DNA of 64,000 nucleotides from Pseudeuparius sepicola (lineage: Eukaryota; Arthropoda; Insecta; Coleoptera; Anthribidae), in assembly GCA_963920635.1 (NCBI GenBank), contig OY987300.1:81569899-81633898 (forward strand), read 5' to 3'. Made by a program: the position numbers and the translations under genes. The notes below the pieces were generated by a model. The model saw only the letters and a list, made by a program, of their open reading frames with translations, was not told the origin of the DNA and searched no databases. This document shows, piece by piece, positions 31,389 through 42,277 of this stretch (position 1 is the stretch's first letter; every line of letters starts with the position of its first letter).

Positions 31389-32648
31389 GCCAGGGAAAAT
31401 AGAATTTGACCTAGAAAAAAATATTAACTGCAATTTTGTTTTACCATATCAAAGTTATAAGTAAATACGTTGGTAGAAACCAAAAATTAAACATTTTGAA
31501 AAAACGGGACCTTGAGTTACCTCCAAAAACACCTATTTTTCGTTAGAAATTTCGAGCAAAAATGTTAACTGGATTTTTTTAGACTCTTTAGTTAAAAAAA
31601 CTTCCCTTTCTAACATATTATATTAAGAAATTAAACATTTTAAGAATATGGAAATAACTTAGATCGACAAAGAGGGATAAAAATCGGATAATTTTCTATT
31701 TCGGCAAAAGCAAAAATATTAACTACGTTTTTATTGCAGATGATCATTCCCTTTTAAAAATATAATGTAACTTATACAAAATTAAACATTTATCTGAGCC
31801 GCATGTACGTCAGCTGTCACTTCTCATTGGTATAGACTAGGCAAAAATATTAACTGGTTTTTTTTTGTTTAACTTTTTACAATATAACTATATTGAATCA
31901 TATATAGAGCGAAATTAAACATTTATTTACGGCGCATATAGGTCAACTGTCACTTGTCATTTCTTTAGGAAAGCAAAAATATTAACTGTTTTTTTTTGTT
32001 TAACTTTTTACAATATATATAACTATATTAAATCACATATAGCGAAATTAAACATTTATTTACGCCGCATGTAGGTCAACTGTCATTTGTCATTTCAAAA
32101 TACTTCCGTTACCAATTTTTGTTTAATTTCAAAAAATTTAACAAGACTTAGTATCCACTTACAAAGTTTAACAAAAATCAGCCAGTTAATAATTTTGCTC
32201 TCAAAGACAGCTTCAAATTTCTTTAAAATGCGATTTCCGACGAAACAATATGTTTAATTTCAGAACAAACTGTTAATACTTGATTTTTAAGGTAATTATA
32301 AATAATAAAAGCGCAATTAATATTTTTGCCCACAAAAATATTACGCAAAATGTCATTTTTACATCATTCGGATACTTATGCGCAAACGTAATCTGTTTAA
32401 TTTATCAATCTCAACTTTATATACCTTACTTACTAATAAATGCAGCTTAAAATTCGCAGTTAATATGTATGCCGTCTTTAGTACAACAAGAAAATGTATT
32501 TTTTTTAAAACGCCCATACGCGTATGTTTATTTTGTATAAAAAACAATTCTGGCGATCATTTATTACCAATATTTTGTGATGGCATTATAAAAATGCAGT
32601 TATGAATTTTGTCTAGGTTTCGTTATTTTTTAACGTAATTTCCCTGGC
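31389..32648. mobile_element. 1.26-kb element with GCCAGGGAAA ends inside M4
   Basis: Ends are GCCAGGGAAAATAG and the inverse TTTCCCTGGC, with CCTAG and TCTAGG subterminal matches. It separates the helix-turn-helix block of M4 (32649-32845) from the catalytic block (below 31388). Imperfect 8-bp duplicates (AAGTTTAG-like and CAGTTAG-like on the minus strand) may be its target site. Inside, the motif AAAATATTAACTG recurs at least five times in the left half and ATTAAACATTT about as often, then the right half has them mainly inverted. Units of about 132 bp near 31780, 31912 and 32045 are tandem copies. No transposase seen. Confidence 0.7.
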
Positions 32649-32845
32649 CTAACTGCAATATTCTCGCCTTCTATAATTATCATTTTCATACAGTTTTTGA
32701 ACTGAGCGATAAAAATATGGTCGAAACTTATGCACTTTTAACACTATCTGGACTGAGCTCCATGATATTTGCAAATATCTCGATGCATCTTTAATAGAAT
32801 GTGTCGGATTTTCCACGAAGTATAATAAGACTGCTCCCTGTATGT
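32649..32845 (-). pseudogene. mariner-type transposase M4, helix-turn-helix block
   Basis: Minus-strand frame with SIKDASRYLQISWSSVQIVL and KFRPYFYRSVQKLYENDNY, the DNA-binding part of the transposase. It continues in sense into LERQAENDQ across the inserted element at 31389-32648, showing that these are two halves of one gene. The frame is open over this block. Confidence 0.8.
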
Positions 32846-32883
32846 TGAAACAAAATAAGCGTAGATTTCGAAAATAGAGGAAT

Positions 32884-33028
32884 ATACTGGGTGTTCCATC
32901 TAAAAAAGAGTTTGGTCTACATCTTCGAAACGCAAGAAAATTTTATATAATTTCTTACTTAAAATTTTTTTCCAAAATTAAAAACAAAAAAGTTAAGGGT
33001 GGTAGAATATTATATGAATAACCCTGTA
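32884..33028. repeat. dispersed repeat R-A, copy 4 (inverted)
   Basis: Contains the inverted R-A phrases TGGGTGTTCCATCTAAAAAA, CCAAAATTAAAAACAAAAAAG, GTTAAGGGTGGTAGAATATT and ends ATAACCCTGTACA. Confidence 0.7.
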
Positions 33029-34639
33029 CACAATTTGACAGATTGTTTATCAGTGATGTCACCTTGGCATATTTATTTTTGACGCCATATGCAAAAAGTT
33101 CCAGTTCGATTTTTAAGCGGTGACAACTTAAGGGTTGTCAAAGCCGACCATTACTATTATAGTACCTATACATAGTACTATTATAGTACCTATATATAAT
33201 ATGCACCCCGCACGTTGAACACGTTAATTATGATAATTCTACACGGCAAACTATAAAAAGGACGCCTAATGGCGTTCGTGCACGAACCGAATGATTTTGT
33301 ATGCGCGTCCGAGAATGGACGACATTTTTAGTGTCTATAATTTACAAACTACTTTATTTTGTATGCTCCCTATGCACGAACGGTGGACTTTAAAGTGAAC
33401 GGGTCGGACGTAAAACTCCGACCCCGATAGATTTTATGTCTTCGCCCGACGACGTTAGCGACCTACCCTGGCCGTAGGGTTAAGGGTTAAACGGACATGA
33501 GGGCGGGTCCCTTCGCGGTCGAATTTTTCTCGTTTTTGGTTTGCGCGAGGAACCCCGTCGAGATTATTTGAAATTCCGCGGGAATGGTCGCATTTTCCTG
33601 AATACGTCTCTGTATATTCGAGATCATTCGAAGCACTAAGAGCTCAAGATAAAGCGAGAGAAATAGATGCGCGGTTTCTAACTTGCGGTTTTCATTACTC
33701 ACGTGCTGTATTATTATTTATGATTTAAGTTTACCTACTTAATTGGCTCAAGGGCTTTCCAAAATTCAATTATTATACAGAGGGAAATAAAGTATCATCC
33801 GCAATTTCCTACAAGTAGATTGGAGACATAATCAGAACCCTTTCAACCTTATGATATGCGGGAAATATGGAAATAATCTCTTGCCGTGGGAAAGTGTTAA
33901 TGCCTAAAATCTGCCTACGCTTCAAGGATCTACCCTTTAACTGGGTTATGTATAATGTATGTATGACTACGTGACATATCACGTAGAGATCCTAGTAAGG
34001 CAAGGATATTAAAATTTTAGCACAGCATGCACTTGCACTAGTAGCAAAGTCTATAAATACTAAAGTCGGCTCGCTTCATTGACCTCTCGGAAAAGCCGAC
34101 AATTTTTTGCGACCGGTCGTAAATCAGCGTCACCTCGCACGCTTCGCATTTACGAGGGCGACTAAACTAAATCGCCGTCAAGCTAGTTATACGGGGGCAG
34201 GTTCATATTGACTTTCCATTATTTACCAAAGACTACAAATATTAGTATACCTATTTGTAGACTTTGGTACAACATTAAATGTAAGGTAAGTGTACCCTTA
34301 GTTTTTGGTAGGTACAGTTAAATTAAAATACAAGGTAGCTATTACCAGAATCTACATAATTAGTAGGTACCTGTATATCTGTAGACTTTGGTTGGAGCAT
34401 GAATAAAAATGTAATTTTTTATGTTTTACGTTCATTTTTAATAAAGCATAACAAAACATAGAGCAGACAAAAACATAAATAACAAATAAATATTTAACGA
34501 CAAGGAGTTAAACTAATCATATCTACTTTTTCATCCTGTAGTAAATATTTTTATATTTAAATTGACATAAACAATACAGAACAAAATATTACGCATACGT
34601 ACCTACACAAGCATGCGTCTTACCATAAGCTTCTGACAA
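33029..34639. other. unassigned region with GC-richer patches
   Basis: 33165-33215 carries a short direct repeat (ACTATTATAGTACCTATA twice). 33370-33700 is GC-richer; its minus-strand frame of 71 codons has no recognised domain. 34040-34200 is also GC-richer. No gene, RNA or element is supported. Confidence 0.35.
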
Positions 34640-34820
34640 TAATCTTAATGGGACAGCCGAGGGGACAGCAGTTTTTACTAAACGTTTTCCGGACGAAGTG
34701 AATGACTGATCATCAAAATGTGCCTTGCAAATTTTTATAGGTTTCTATGCCTCTTCAGGTGGAATATTCGCAAATTTATGTTCTTCGATGAACCCTAAGG
34801 CATTCTTCCATTGCTGGCAC
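34640..34820 (-). pseudogene. THAP zinc-finger fragment
   Basis: The minus strand reads QQWKNALGFIEEHKF, then KICKAHFDDQSFTSSGKRL and VKTAVPSAVPL. C-x2-H followed by F and, later, AVPS is the C-terminal half of a THAP domain. One in-frame stop lies after PPEEA. The N-terminal CxxxxC part is not seen. Probably another P-element-like or THAP-transposon relic; a decayed host THAP gene is the alternative. Confidence 0.6.
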
Positions 34821-36465
34821 CTTCAAATTTTCAATATTTTAATATTATATCTATATTATTCTTCAGTTAACACCTAAATATTCAAATGTCACATAAAAAT
34901 GTCTTATTTTTTAGGTAGGTACCTCAAACTCAATCTTAACTTTCAGGGTCTTTAGGAAATGAAAAAAGGTAATATAGTCTTTTGAACTGGTTTTACAGCC
35001 ATCCGCGCTGCAGTAAAAAGCGTTACAACACAGTCACGGTCGGTCGGTAATATTTTGCGCGCACCCGGTAGAATGCGAACGAACCGCTCTCAACACTGTG
35101 TACAGCTTATTTTCTTATATTATATGATATCGATCGGCTCGATGAGGAGGGGAGCGGGAGAGGGCAAGAGGGAAACGTTTGTTTACACAAGGACGAGTGC
35201 CCGTACCTATTAGTATATTATCTCTGGACTCTGGACGCTGCTAGTAGCTCCGATCCTCGATTGGCGGATATTGCCTTACTCGACGCTATCCTACGTCGCG
35301 GGCGGCAGGACCGTACTCGAAAAATACGAGAACAAAAAGTTCCGTCGGGCAAAACCCAAACAAAACCGGGAGAGTTTTATGGCTTTGCTCCGATCGTATC
35401 CCATCCCCAATTTTTCTGATAATCCGACTCGAGGATAAACTACTGAATATTCGCGGCCATGAAAAACGAATTTCCGCTGCATTTTCGACAATATTGTTCG
35501 TTGAAATATGCCCCGGCTACCGGGAGATATATGCGTTTTTGTGAAACGCCCGTCACTAAAATATATTTGGAAACTAAAGCGGTATGATGCTGGGTATTGG
35601 GGCGTATAAAAATACTATAAATTGTGGCTGAATGGGTTTAGAGGATGTATTTTAAAATTGAAGGAAGAGGAGTATTAAATTTATATTTTTTAAGATTTCT
35701 TTACGCTGTGATTTTACCGAACTTGCACAAATTAGCATATTATACAGTGTCAGGCAAAAATTAGGCACCATAATATGTTTTTTTTTATTTTACATTTATC
35801 AGGAAATTTTATTCTTGACAAAAATTTGTGCATTCCTGCAAACTCAAAACGCAGTTTACTAAATTTAAATTTCATATAACGGGGTAGGTTCGAAAATATG
35901 AAAAAGGTTCAAGAGTAATGCACCCTTATTTTTAATTTTAGAGAAAATATGTATTATACATATAAAAGTTGTTTATAATTAAAAGATAAGCCCAATTTTT
36001 ATTTATCCCGTATAGAAAATAAAACCATATCCAGTTCCATAAACGTATGTGCCATAAAAATTAACAGTAGTTATGACTACTACAAAATAAAAACGAAAAA
36101 ATACTAATTATTTCTGTCGGTCACTGTGTAATTATTATTAATATAGTACATTTTTATATACTTTGTTCAAATATTTTTCGACCAAGCGAAATTTCCTGCG
36201 CATTCGGCATAATCGTTTGCTAGTTCCGATAAAAAAATATATGAATATGTTTGTTGAAAGGGACTGCCTATATCACAAAATTTAATTTCGCATTGTTACG
36301 CTATAATCGAATAGTAAAATGAGTTACAGCTACAGTTAGTTAAACATTGATAATTATTGTTTTAATTGCATATTTTCAAACGACTGATTAAAATTTTCGT
36401 ACGTTTATAACCCATGTTGTTGTCAGTGGCATCCCACGCAAGTTTTTCTCTAATAATAGTTATTT
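34821..36465. other. unassigned region
   Basis: 35000-35540 is GC-richer with a 66-codon minus frame of no recognised family. The rest is A+T-rich, with GTAGGTACC-type words scattered. Nothing else supported. Confidence 0.35.
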
Positions 36466-36548
36466 ATGTACCAATTAAGGCACTGAATTTCAACTTTTTG
36501 ATTCCACATGAGTCAAAAAAAAGAACTTCAGTGCCGAGGTAGGTACAT
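36466..36548. repeat. short palindromic element P1, copy 2
   Basis: Shares TAGTTATTTATGTACCAA, GGCACTGAA, GAACTTCAGTGCCGAGGT and the downstream TATTATATTTTTT with copy 1 at 20609-20729. The loop is shorter here. Confidence 0.6.
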
Positions 36549-37739
36549 ATTATATTTTTTGTTTGAAATTGGAAAAAAAATGTTTTATTATTGGGGGACA
36601 CCATGTATGCCGTGCACGATAAAAACAATTTAAAACTAACTTTTGCGTTGTGGCCCATGTCAATTGATTTTAAATTTGGGCAATCGGATTTTAAAAAGTT
36701 CGATTCACCTACACATGGACAAACATCACACGCTGGGTAATTTCAATAACATAGAAAATGCTTTTTTAAAATACGCATATCAAAGAATCGAGGATTTTAT
36801 GTTAAAAAAACTAATTAGTTTAAAGCTAGTTTTTATATTTTTTGCAAGCTATAACACAAACATTTTAATTAAAACCGAATAAATTAGTGGCATATTTAAG
36901 CCGATTGCTTTTTGGTAAAAAATTTCACGATTTTAATTTTCAATTTTGTCCGCTCTCTCTTTTTTTTCATTTCATTAATTACCGCCTGATATTTTTAATG
37001 TGACTAGCAATTTCGAACTCCCAGAAATAATTTTTAATTTAGACATTAAAAATGCATTTTTTTAGCAATTAAACAAACGATTTCCTATTTAGGTGCCTTA
37101 TAATTTTGTAGGTGGCAAAAGGTCCTTAAATATTCCATTTCGGTGTTTGGGCGAAATTAAAAATGGACAAAAAAACTTTCATAAATTTCCACCCTCGTAA
37201 AAATCATAGCCGAGCCGGCTCGAGCCACTCCGATATATGGACAAATTGCGAACATTCATCGCCAAATGGTTCCTGTTATTTCAACGCACAGAATCACATT
37301 CGAACACGGGCGTGAAATGCCAGTTCACATCAATCCGCGTTTGGAAAAATATACAGGTTATGTTTCTGTTTCCGTTTTTTTATTCACAACCATACCTGTT
37401 ATATTCAGATTACTTAAAAACGATCGGAATGTTGAACATTTTCAGTCTATAGTAAGGGCAGAATATAAATGCCAAGTCGGCCATAAAATCGAGAGAGATG
37501 GGCTATGATTTTCCTACCTGTTCTCCCTTATGTTTTGGAGCGAAGGGTTCGGCTTAAAGAACCGCAAGACCCACTTTTTATTGCTCTGTCCTTGTCTGAT
37601 ACATTATGTTAATAAAGATAATATATTCAAATGCGAGTACGCCTATAAAACAGGGCAGTAATTAAAATTTATCGGTACTTCAATGTGCATTGGAGGCGTT
37701 ACAGATTACAAGGACTATTTCACGAATTAGGCAAGAAGG
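36549..37739. other. unassigned region
   Basis: Frames at 36643-36882 and 37237-37508 have no recognised domains. The phrase CCTGTTATATTCAGATTA near 37.39 kb recurs near 46.38 kb, so part of this is repeated sequence. Confidence 0.35.
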
Positions 37740-37902
37740 CATTAAACATATTAAAATGGTACCTACACACTAAAAGTAAAGCAGCCCCGAAAACTAAAGA
37801 TTTGACAGAATCGGATAAAGGATAAATAAGAAGTTTAATTTATGACATGATAACTAACAAGCAACACTTAACTAGGGAAAAAATATGCGAAGAACTGGAA
37901 AA

Positions 37903-38234
37903 AAATAAATTAAAAGTAAAAAAATATTTTTAAAAAAGCTTTTATTTAAATGCGCTAAAAAGAATAAAATAATCTTTTCTTTTAAAACTTTTACTATCAA
38001 CTTATAACGTCATTCCACAATTTATATGATATAAAAGCTTGTCGCGAGATTTAAGTAGTGGTATTTACTTAGTTTGAAAACTTAAATCTCGCGACAAGCT
38101 TTTATATCATATAAATTGTGGAATGACGTTATAAGTTGATAGTAAAAGTTTTAAAAGAAAAGATTATTTTATTCTTTTTAGCGCATTTAAATAAAAGCTT
38201 TTTTAAAAATATTTTTTTACTTTTAATTTATTTT
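37903..38234. repeat. perfect-looking 155-bp inverted repeat IR8
   Basis: Arms 37903-38055 and 38080-38234 appear identical in inverse orientation, with a 24-bp loop. The centre is GCGAGATTTAAGT and its inverse. Both arms contain TTAAATAAAAGCTTTT, which also ends the neighbouring tandem-repeat unit at 38935. The arms show almost no decay, which suggests a recent event or gene conversion. Confidence 0.75.
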
Positions 38235-38874
38235 GTAATTTTTAGTTTGGCCAGGTGTCTGAGTCTATTCATCTCAGTTAACGCATCATTGTTGCAAGGT
38301 CGTTTGCCGGTTAGTTTAGAACAGTCTAGCTCTTCAATGAGGAGACCTTCTAATGACCATCTTGGGTGTTCCGCCATGTTGGATTTAGAATGACGTCACA
38401 CATATAATCATGCATTGTCATCCAAATTAAACGTGTGTACAAAATTTCAGCTCGATCGGTTGAAATTTAACTAGTCCGCCATCTTGAGTGTTCCGCCATG
38501 TTGGATTTAGAATGACGTCACACATATAATCATGCATTGTCATCCAAATTAAACGTGTGTACAAAATTTCAGCTCGATCGGTTGAAATTTAACTAGTCCG
38601 CCATCTTGAGTGTTCCGCCATGTTGGATTTAGAATGACGTCACACATATAATCATGCATTGTCATCCAAATTAAACGTGTGTACAAAATTTCAGCTCGAT
38701 CGGTTGAAATTTAACTAGTCCGCCATCTTGGGTGATCCGCCATGTTGGATTTAGAATGACGTCACACATATAATCATGCATTGTCATCCAAATTAAACGT
38801 GTGTACAAAATTTCAGCTCGATCGGTTGAAGATATCTGCTTCAAAATTGAGTTGCAAGATTCCACCCGAACAAA

Positions 38875-38905
<31 letters not shown>

Positions 38906-38935
38906 CATTGCAAGTTAAATAAAAGCTTTTAAAAA
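38235..38935 (+). mobile_element. Helentron/HINE- or Pearl-like unit: 122-bp tandem repeats plus ACAT microsatellite
   Basis: A unique 5' part (38235-38356) is followed by about four 122-bp direct repeats (GCCATGTTGG at 38373, 38495, 38617 and 38739), then about 50 bp, then an ACAT tetranucleotide tract (38877-38908) and a tail TTGCAAGTTAAATAAAAGC. Core repeats next to a tetranucleotide tract are the layout of Pearl, DINE-1 and other Helentron-associated elements. It interrupts the IS630/Tc1 transposase together with IR8. No Helitron protein is present. Confidence 0.6.
38357..38830 (+). repeat. 122-bp tandem repeat, about 3.9 copies
   Basis: Each unit includes GCCATGTTGGATTTAGAATG, a GACGTCAC palindrome, CATGCATTGTCATCCAAATT and TTTCAGCTCGATCGGTTGAA. 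Units differ at very few positions (TTGGG versus TTGAG; TGTTCC versus TGATCC). Confidence 0.95.
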
Positions 38936-39859
38936 AGGGAATTTTGAGCTGCAGCAAATCAACGTTAAGTGTAATTTTAAGGAATCTTGGATTTAAGTAC
39001 AAAATAAACGATGGAAGACAAGCCAGATATAGCATCAAAAAGAGTTCAATTTCTACGACAATATACATCCAATTTATTTTCAAGCTGCCCTCTAGACGTA
39101 GTGTTTTAGACGAGACCTGGATTTTTCAACACGGGGCGAATATGAGAACTTGGCACGACAAAAATCCAAAATGTGTGTACAACAAAAAAGCGAATGATGG
39201 CAAAAGGTTTACCTATAATTGTTCATGCCGGTAATACGGACGGATTTATTGATGGCGCTGAGCTTATATTTTCAACTAAAAATAAAAGTGCAGACACCAC
39301 GATAATATGAACGCCGAAATGTTTGAAAAATGGTTGGAGGAGAAACTATTGCCCAAACTTGAAGACTGTCTGAAAATGTGCCCAATACATGCAGCCACAA
39401 AAAAAAGAAGAAATAATTAACTGGCTTCGAAATAAAAAAAAATATTTTCCTGAAAATTCTCTTAAATGTGAGTTGCTCCAGATCATTAAAAATTATAAAT
39501 CCAAGTTGCCTTATGCGTCTGACAATATAATTAATAAAATGGGACATCAAGTGTTGAGGCTTCCCCCATATCATTGTATATTTACTGCGATAGAATTGAT
39601 ATGGGCCCAATGCAAAACTTTTTTTTATAAGAAAATTGTATCTGAGGCAATGCATGATGATCACACGGTAATGTCTATTTGGAAAGAAGCTCTCTAGGAA
39701 GTCACTAAAGAAAACTGGTCCAGTTGTATAAAACACAGCGAGAACGTTATTAAGAATTGTTGGGAAAAAGAAAAGATATTGGACGTTGACATAGACCCAA
39801 TTATTATTAATTTAAATGACGATTCATATTCGAATGATAGTATTTTATATTCTGACTAA

Positions 39860-40933
39860 AATTCAGAACGAATTAAATGTATATTTATTATTATTATTTA
39901 TTATATTGTGTATATACTGACTTCTGACTATGTAAAGTTTATTTTATGTTGATATTTAATTTGTAACTAAAAATATAAATATGTATTTTTTTCTCTAACC
40001 CTTACAATAATTATTTAAATACCTGAGACCTACTTTGAATTTCAGGATCATTATCTTTTAATTGCCAGTCTAAATTACCGAATTAATCTTCAAAAATTAC
40101 AAATGAAATTACAACAGGTACCTAAGTACAAATTTTTAATCCGTCCGTTCACATCAGGTAGTAAAGCAATAATTTATTCTAGGCCGACCCTGCCTGTCTT
40201 AAACCTTAAACAAACAACTAGTAATACAAGACAAGTACTAGGTTTTCTATCTATCTTCCTTTCATGAAAGATGCTTAGCGAACTTTAAGACGTACGTCGA
40301 ATAGAAATTGGAGGAGGAGACATGAGTGTTTGTGCAAGTGCAAGTAAAGCAATAGATATAGCGCTCTCTCTTTGATGATTTATTGCCGACTTCGCCTTTA
40401 CATTCTGCCATTACTATACAAACATCTCTGATGTCTTCACTTTAATCATAAGATCTTACAAGCAGTGTTTTATTTTATAGCTTTTGAAAACCTTGGGAAA
40501 TATAATAATCCCAGTGCATATGCTTTTAAGATCTGATATGGTTGAGAATAAAATAGTATACATGCTTCTGTGGAAGTTTCATTCCAACCTCGACTTCATC
40601 TTGGCCGCCAACTTTAGTCCTCGGCTGTAATGAAAGCCTTTCCACCTCGACATGTAATATACTATTAACAATCTAGATTGTTCAGACTTTTCCGACATTA
40701 ATGCGAGACACATTTTACGCCGGAACAATAAAACACCGCCCCTCGCTTTTTTGCCGCCCTCGCCTCTCCCCCGCGTCCTAATTCAGCCAAACGAATAAAT
40801 TCGACTCGTATCTGCCGCTTTGCTTCCTTCCTCGAAAATTGAATTATGATTCCCGAGGCTCGCGAGGAATCACCCCCCTTTTCCGTTACTGTTTTTTCTG
40901 CCCGCCACAGACAAAAAAGGGGGGCAGATAAGG
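39860..40933. other. unassigned region; includes partial IR4 copy
   Basis: 40420-40535 shares TAATCATAAGATCTTACAAG and CATATGCTTTTAAGATCT with IR4 (12.95-13.27 kb). 40690-40930 is GC-rich, with overlapping frames on both strands and no recognised domain. Confidence 0.4.
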
Positions 40934-41036
40934 GCTCGAGACACCCTGCGGGGGTAAAAATGAAACAAACGCCACCGCGAGGGGCGAAATTCGGCGCGAA
41001 ACACGAAATATGTATTGAGGGTTGCCTGCATACTAG
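40934..41036 (+). repeat. 103-bp flank duplication, left copy
   Basis: Runs from GCTCGAGACACCCTGCGGGG to CCTGCATACTAG and abuts the left end of hAT-A4. The same 103 bp, with one mismatch (CCACCGCGA versus CCACCCCGA), recurs at 42175-42277 immediately after the right end of the element. Confidence 0.9.
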
Positions 41037-41355
41037 CACGGGCGTAGCCAAGGGGGGGGGTTTCGGGGGTTCAACCCCCCCCCCCCCCCGAAATAAGCAA
41101 AATATTACCTAATATTATACCGAAAAAATACGAGGAGTGAAGAGTTAAATTTAATAATTTACGTTTGAATATATTATGTAGTAATAGTAGCGCCTAGCGC
41201 CATCTTTTGACGAGAGGCAGACGCAGTTGCAGCCGAACTATTTTGTATTGTAGGGACACTTTGCGTTGTTTCTCGATTATTCGCCACGCCCCTAGGTCGA
41301 AATGAGCGGAACTTTGTGGAAGTTCGTGGAAGTTTCTGGACGGCTACTGGGCTGC

Positions 41356-41363
41356 TATATAAG
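41356..41363 (+). promoter_or_regulatory. TATA-like box of hAT-A4
   Basis: TATATAAG followed by a GC-rich stretch (GCGGCGCCGCGGCGCG) and, about 190 bp later, the ATG of the N-terminal frame. Shared by copies A2 and A3. Confidence 0.5.
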
Positions 41364-41476
41364 CGGCGCCGCGGCGCGTGACCGCGCTTACGGCAGTATT
41401 GTTCCATGCGAACTCGAAGCGAATAAAAGTGAAAAGTGGTGAACGAATAGTGAAGAGAATTAAGTGTACCGTGTAA

Positions 41477-41719
41477 GTGAGTAATTTTAGTGCACTGTTA
41501 TTCGATGACCTTGTTAAGGATAGGTACGTGAATCATTATTACTGTCGAAAAATGGAGGGGAAAAAAAGGAAGGGTGATAAACCTAAAGGTATGGACTACT
41601 GGAAAAAGTGGTGTAGTCAAGGTCAAGGGGTTTCTAATAAAGAAACAAATTTGGATTTGGCTATCAAAGCTTCAGCTACCTTGCATGCTGATAAGAAGAC
41701 TGCCTACCCCGAAATCTAG
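41477..41719 (+). pseudogene. hAT-A N-terminal frame (copy A4)
   Basis: 80 codons if opened at 41477; the likely start is the internal ATG at 41552, giving MEGKKRKGDKPKGMDYWKKW. It continues KETNLDLAIKASATLHADKK and stops at TAYPEI. It overlaps the hATC frame in a different phase, which marks the internal deletion junction of the parent element. Matches A2 almost exactly. Confidence 0.5.
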
Positions 41720-41984
41720 TTTGGAATGCCTAGATATGTGCGATAAAAACCTTTATCCTAATATTTACACATTACTACAAATCTTGGCTACCATTCCTGT
41801 ATCCACTGCTACCCCAGAAAGGTCTTTCTCGAGCCTAAGGAGACTGAAAAACTATTTACGAAACACTACAAGTGAAAACAGACTTAATGGTTTGGCTCTA
41901 ATGAACATTCACTATGGAACAGAAATACATGCAGATGAAGTAGTGGATATATTTAAAAGAAAAAGCCGAAGATTTCTTCTTTAA
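41574..41984 (+). pseudogene. hAT transposase C-terminal dimerisation region (copy A4)
   Basis: The hATC part begins near 41685 (LIRRLPTPKSSLECLD) and includes YPNIYTLLQILATIPV, TATPERSFSSLRRLK and NRLNGLALMNIHY. The upstream 37 codons of the open frame lie in another phase from the real N-terminal sequence and are probably not protein. No catalytic residues of the hAT core (D, D, E) are encoded. Confidence 0.88.
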
Positions 41985-42174
41985 TGGTTTTAGATTTAGC
42001 GCAGAGGAACGAAATTAATTTATCCATTTCATTTAAAGTTAAGAACTTTATAAATATGTCGTAGTTTTTCGGATGAATATATAGATATTAAATTTCATGT
42101 AAGTATATTTTTGTTGTTTTATTTACTTCTCAAACTAAACCCCCCCCCAAAACTAAATCCTGGCTACGCCCGTG

Positions 42175-42277
42175 GCTCGAGACACCCTGCGGGGGTAAAA
42201 ATGAAACAAACGCCACCCCGAGGGGCGAAATTCGGCGCGAAACACGAAATATGTATTGAGGGTTGCCTGCATACTAG
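42175..42277 (+). repeat. 103-bp flank duplication, right copy
   Basis: Matches 40934-41036 at 102 of 103 positions by eye. Its last three bases (TAG) are at the same time the first three bases of element hAT-C, which starts at 42275. Confidence 0.9.
42267..42274 (+). repeat. 8-bp target site duplication of hAT-C, left
   Basis: CTGCATAC directly precedes the element and is repeated exactly at 43769-43776. Confidence 0.88.

Larger units (their letters stand above)
37740..39859 (+). pseudogene. IS630/Tc1-type transposase relic, split by an insertion
   Basis: N-terminal piece 37752-37902 reads KDLTESDKG, a stop, IRSLIYDMITNKQHLTREKI and CEELEK. After an insertion (37903-38935) the gene resumes with STLSVILRNLGFKYKIND, then VLDETWIFQHG (first catalytic Asp), EMFEKWLEEKLLPKL, KEEIINWLRNKK, GHQVLRLPPYHCIFTAIELI (catalytic Glu) and a C-terminal acidic tail with IIINLNDDS up to the stop at 39859. 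The block with the second catalytic Asp (MDNAPYH-like) is missing near 39.39 kb, and there are frameshifts and stops. This family is common in aphids and other insects. Confidence 0.85.
41037..42174 (+). mobile_element. hAT transposon hAT-A copy 4 (1138 bp)
   Basis: Termini CACGGGCGTAGCCA and inverse. This is the most complete copy: promoter leader, TATA-like box, N-terminal frame and hATC block are all present. The catalytic core is missing as in the other copies. No 8-bp duplication is found; the left flank ends CATACTAG and the right flank begins GCTCGAGA. Instead it is bracketed by a 103-bp direct repeat (separate entries). Confidence 0.92.

Noticed and set aside
31780..32175. CRISPR-like spacing of ATTAAACATTT motifs
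   Set aside because: The motifs are inside a transposon, are tandem duplicates with changing lengths, and change orientation mid-element.
33487..33702. 71-codon minus frame MSNENRKLETAHLF
   Set aside because: Reasonable composition but no domain, no exon borders and no conservation evidence; not enough for a gene.
37237..37508. Two overlapping frames starting MDKLRTFIAKW and MVPVISTHRI
   Set aside because: Neither shows a recognised domain, they overlap in different phases, and part of the sequence recurs near 46.4 kb as repeat.
38357..38830. CRISPR-like array from the regular 122-bp repeats
   Set aside because: The repeats are contiguous with no unique spacers, are followed by an ACAT microsatellite, and lie in an insect-type genome.
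39272..39736. 154-codon minus frame
   Set aside because: It is the antisense shadow of the IS630/Tc1 transposase relic on the plus strand.
40690..41112. GC-rich overlapping frames as a possible host gene
   Set aside because: Both strands are open because of base composition. The right part is the hAT-A4 terminus with its C run, so there is no consistent protein.
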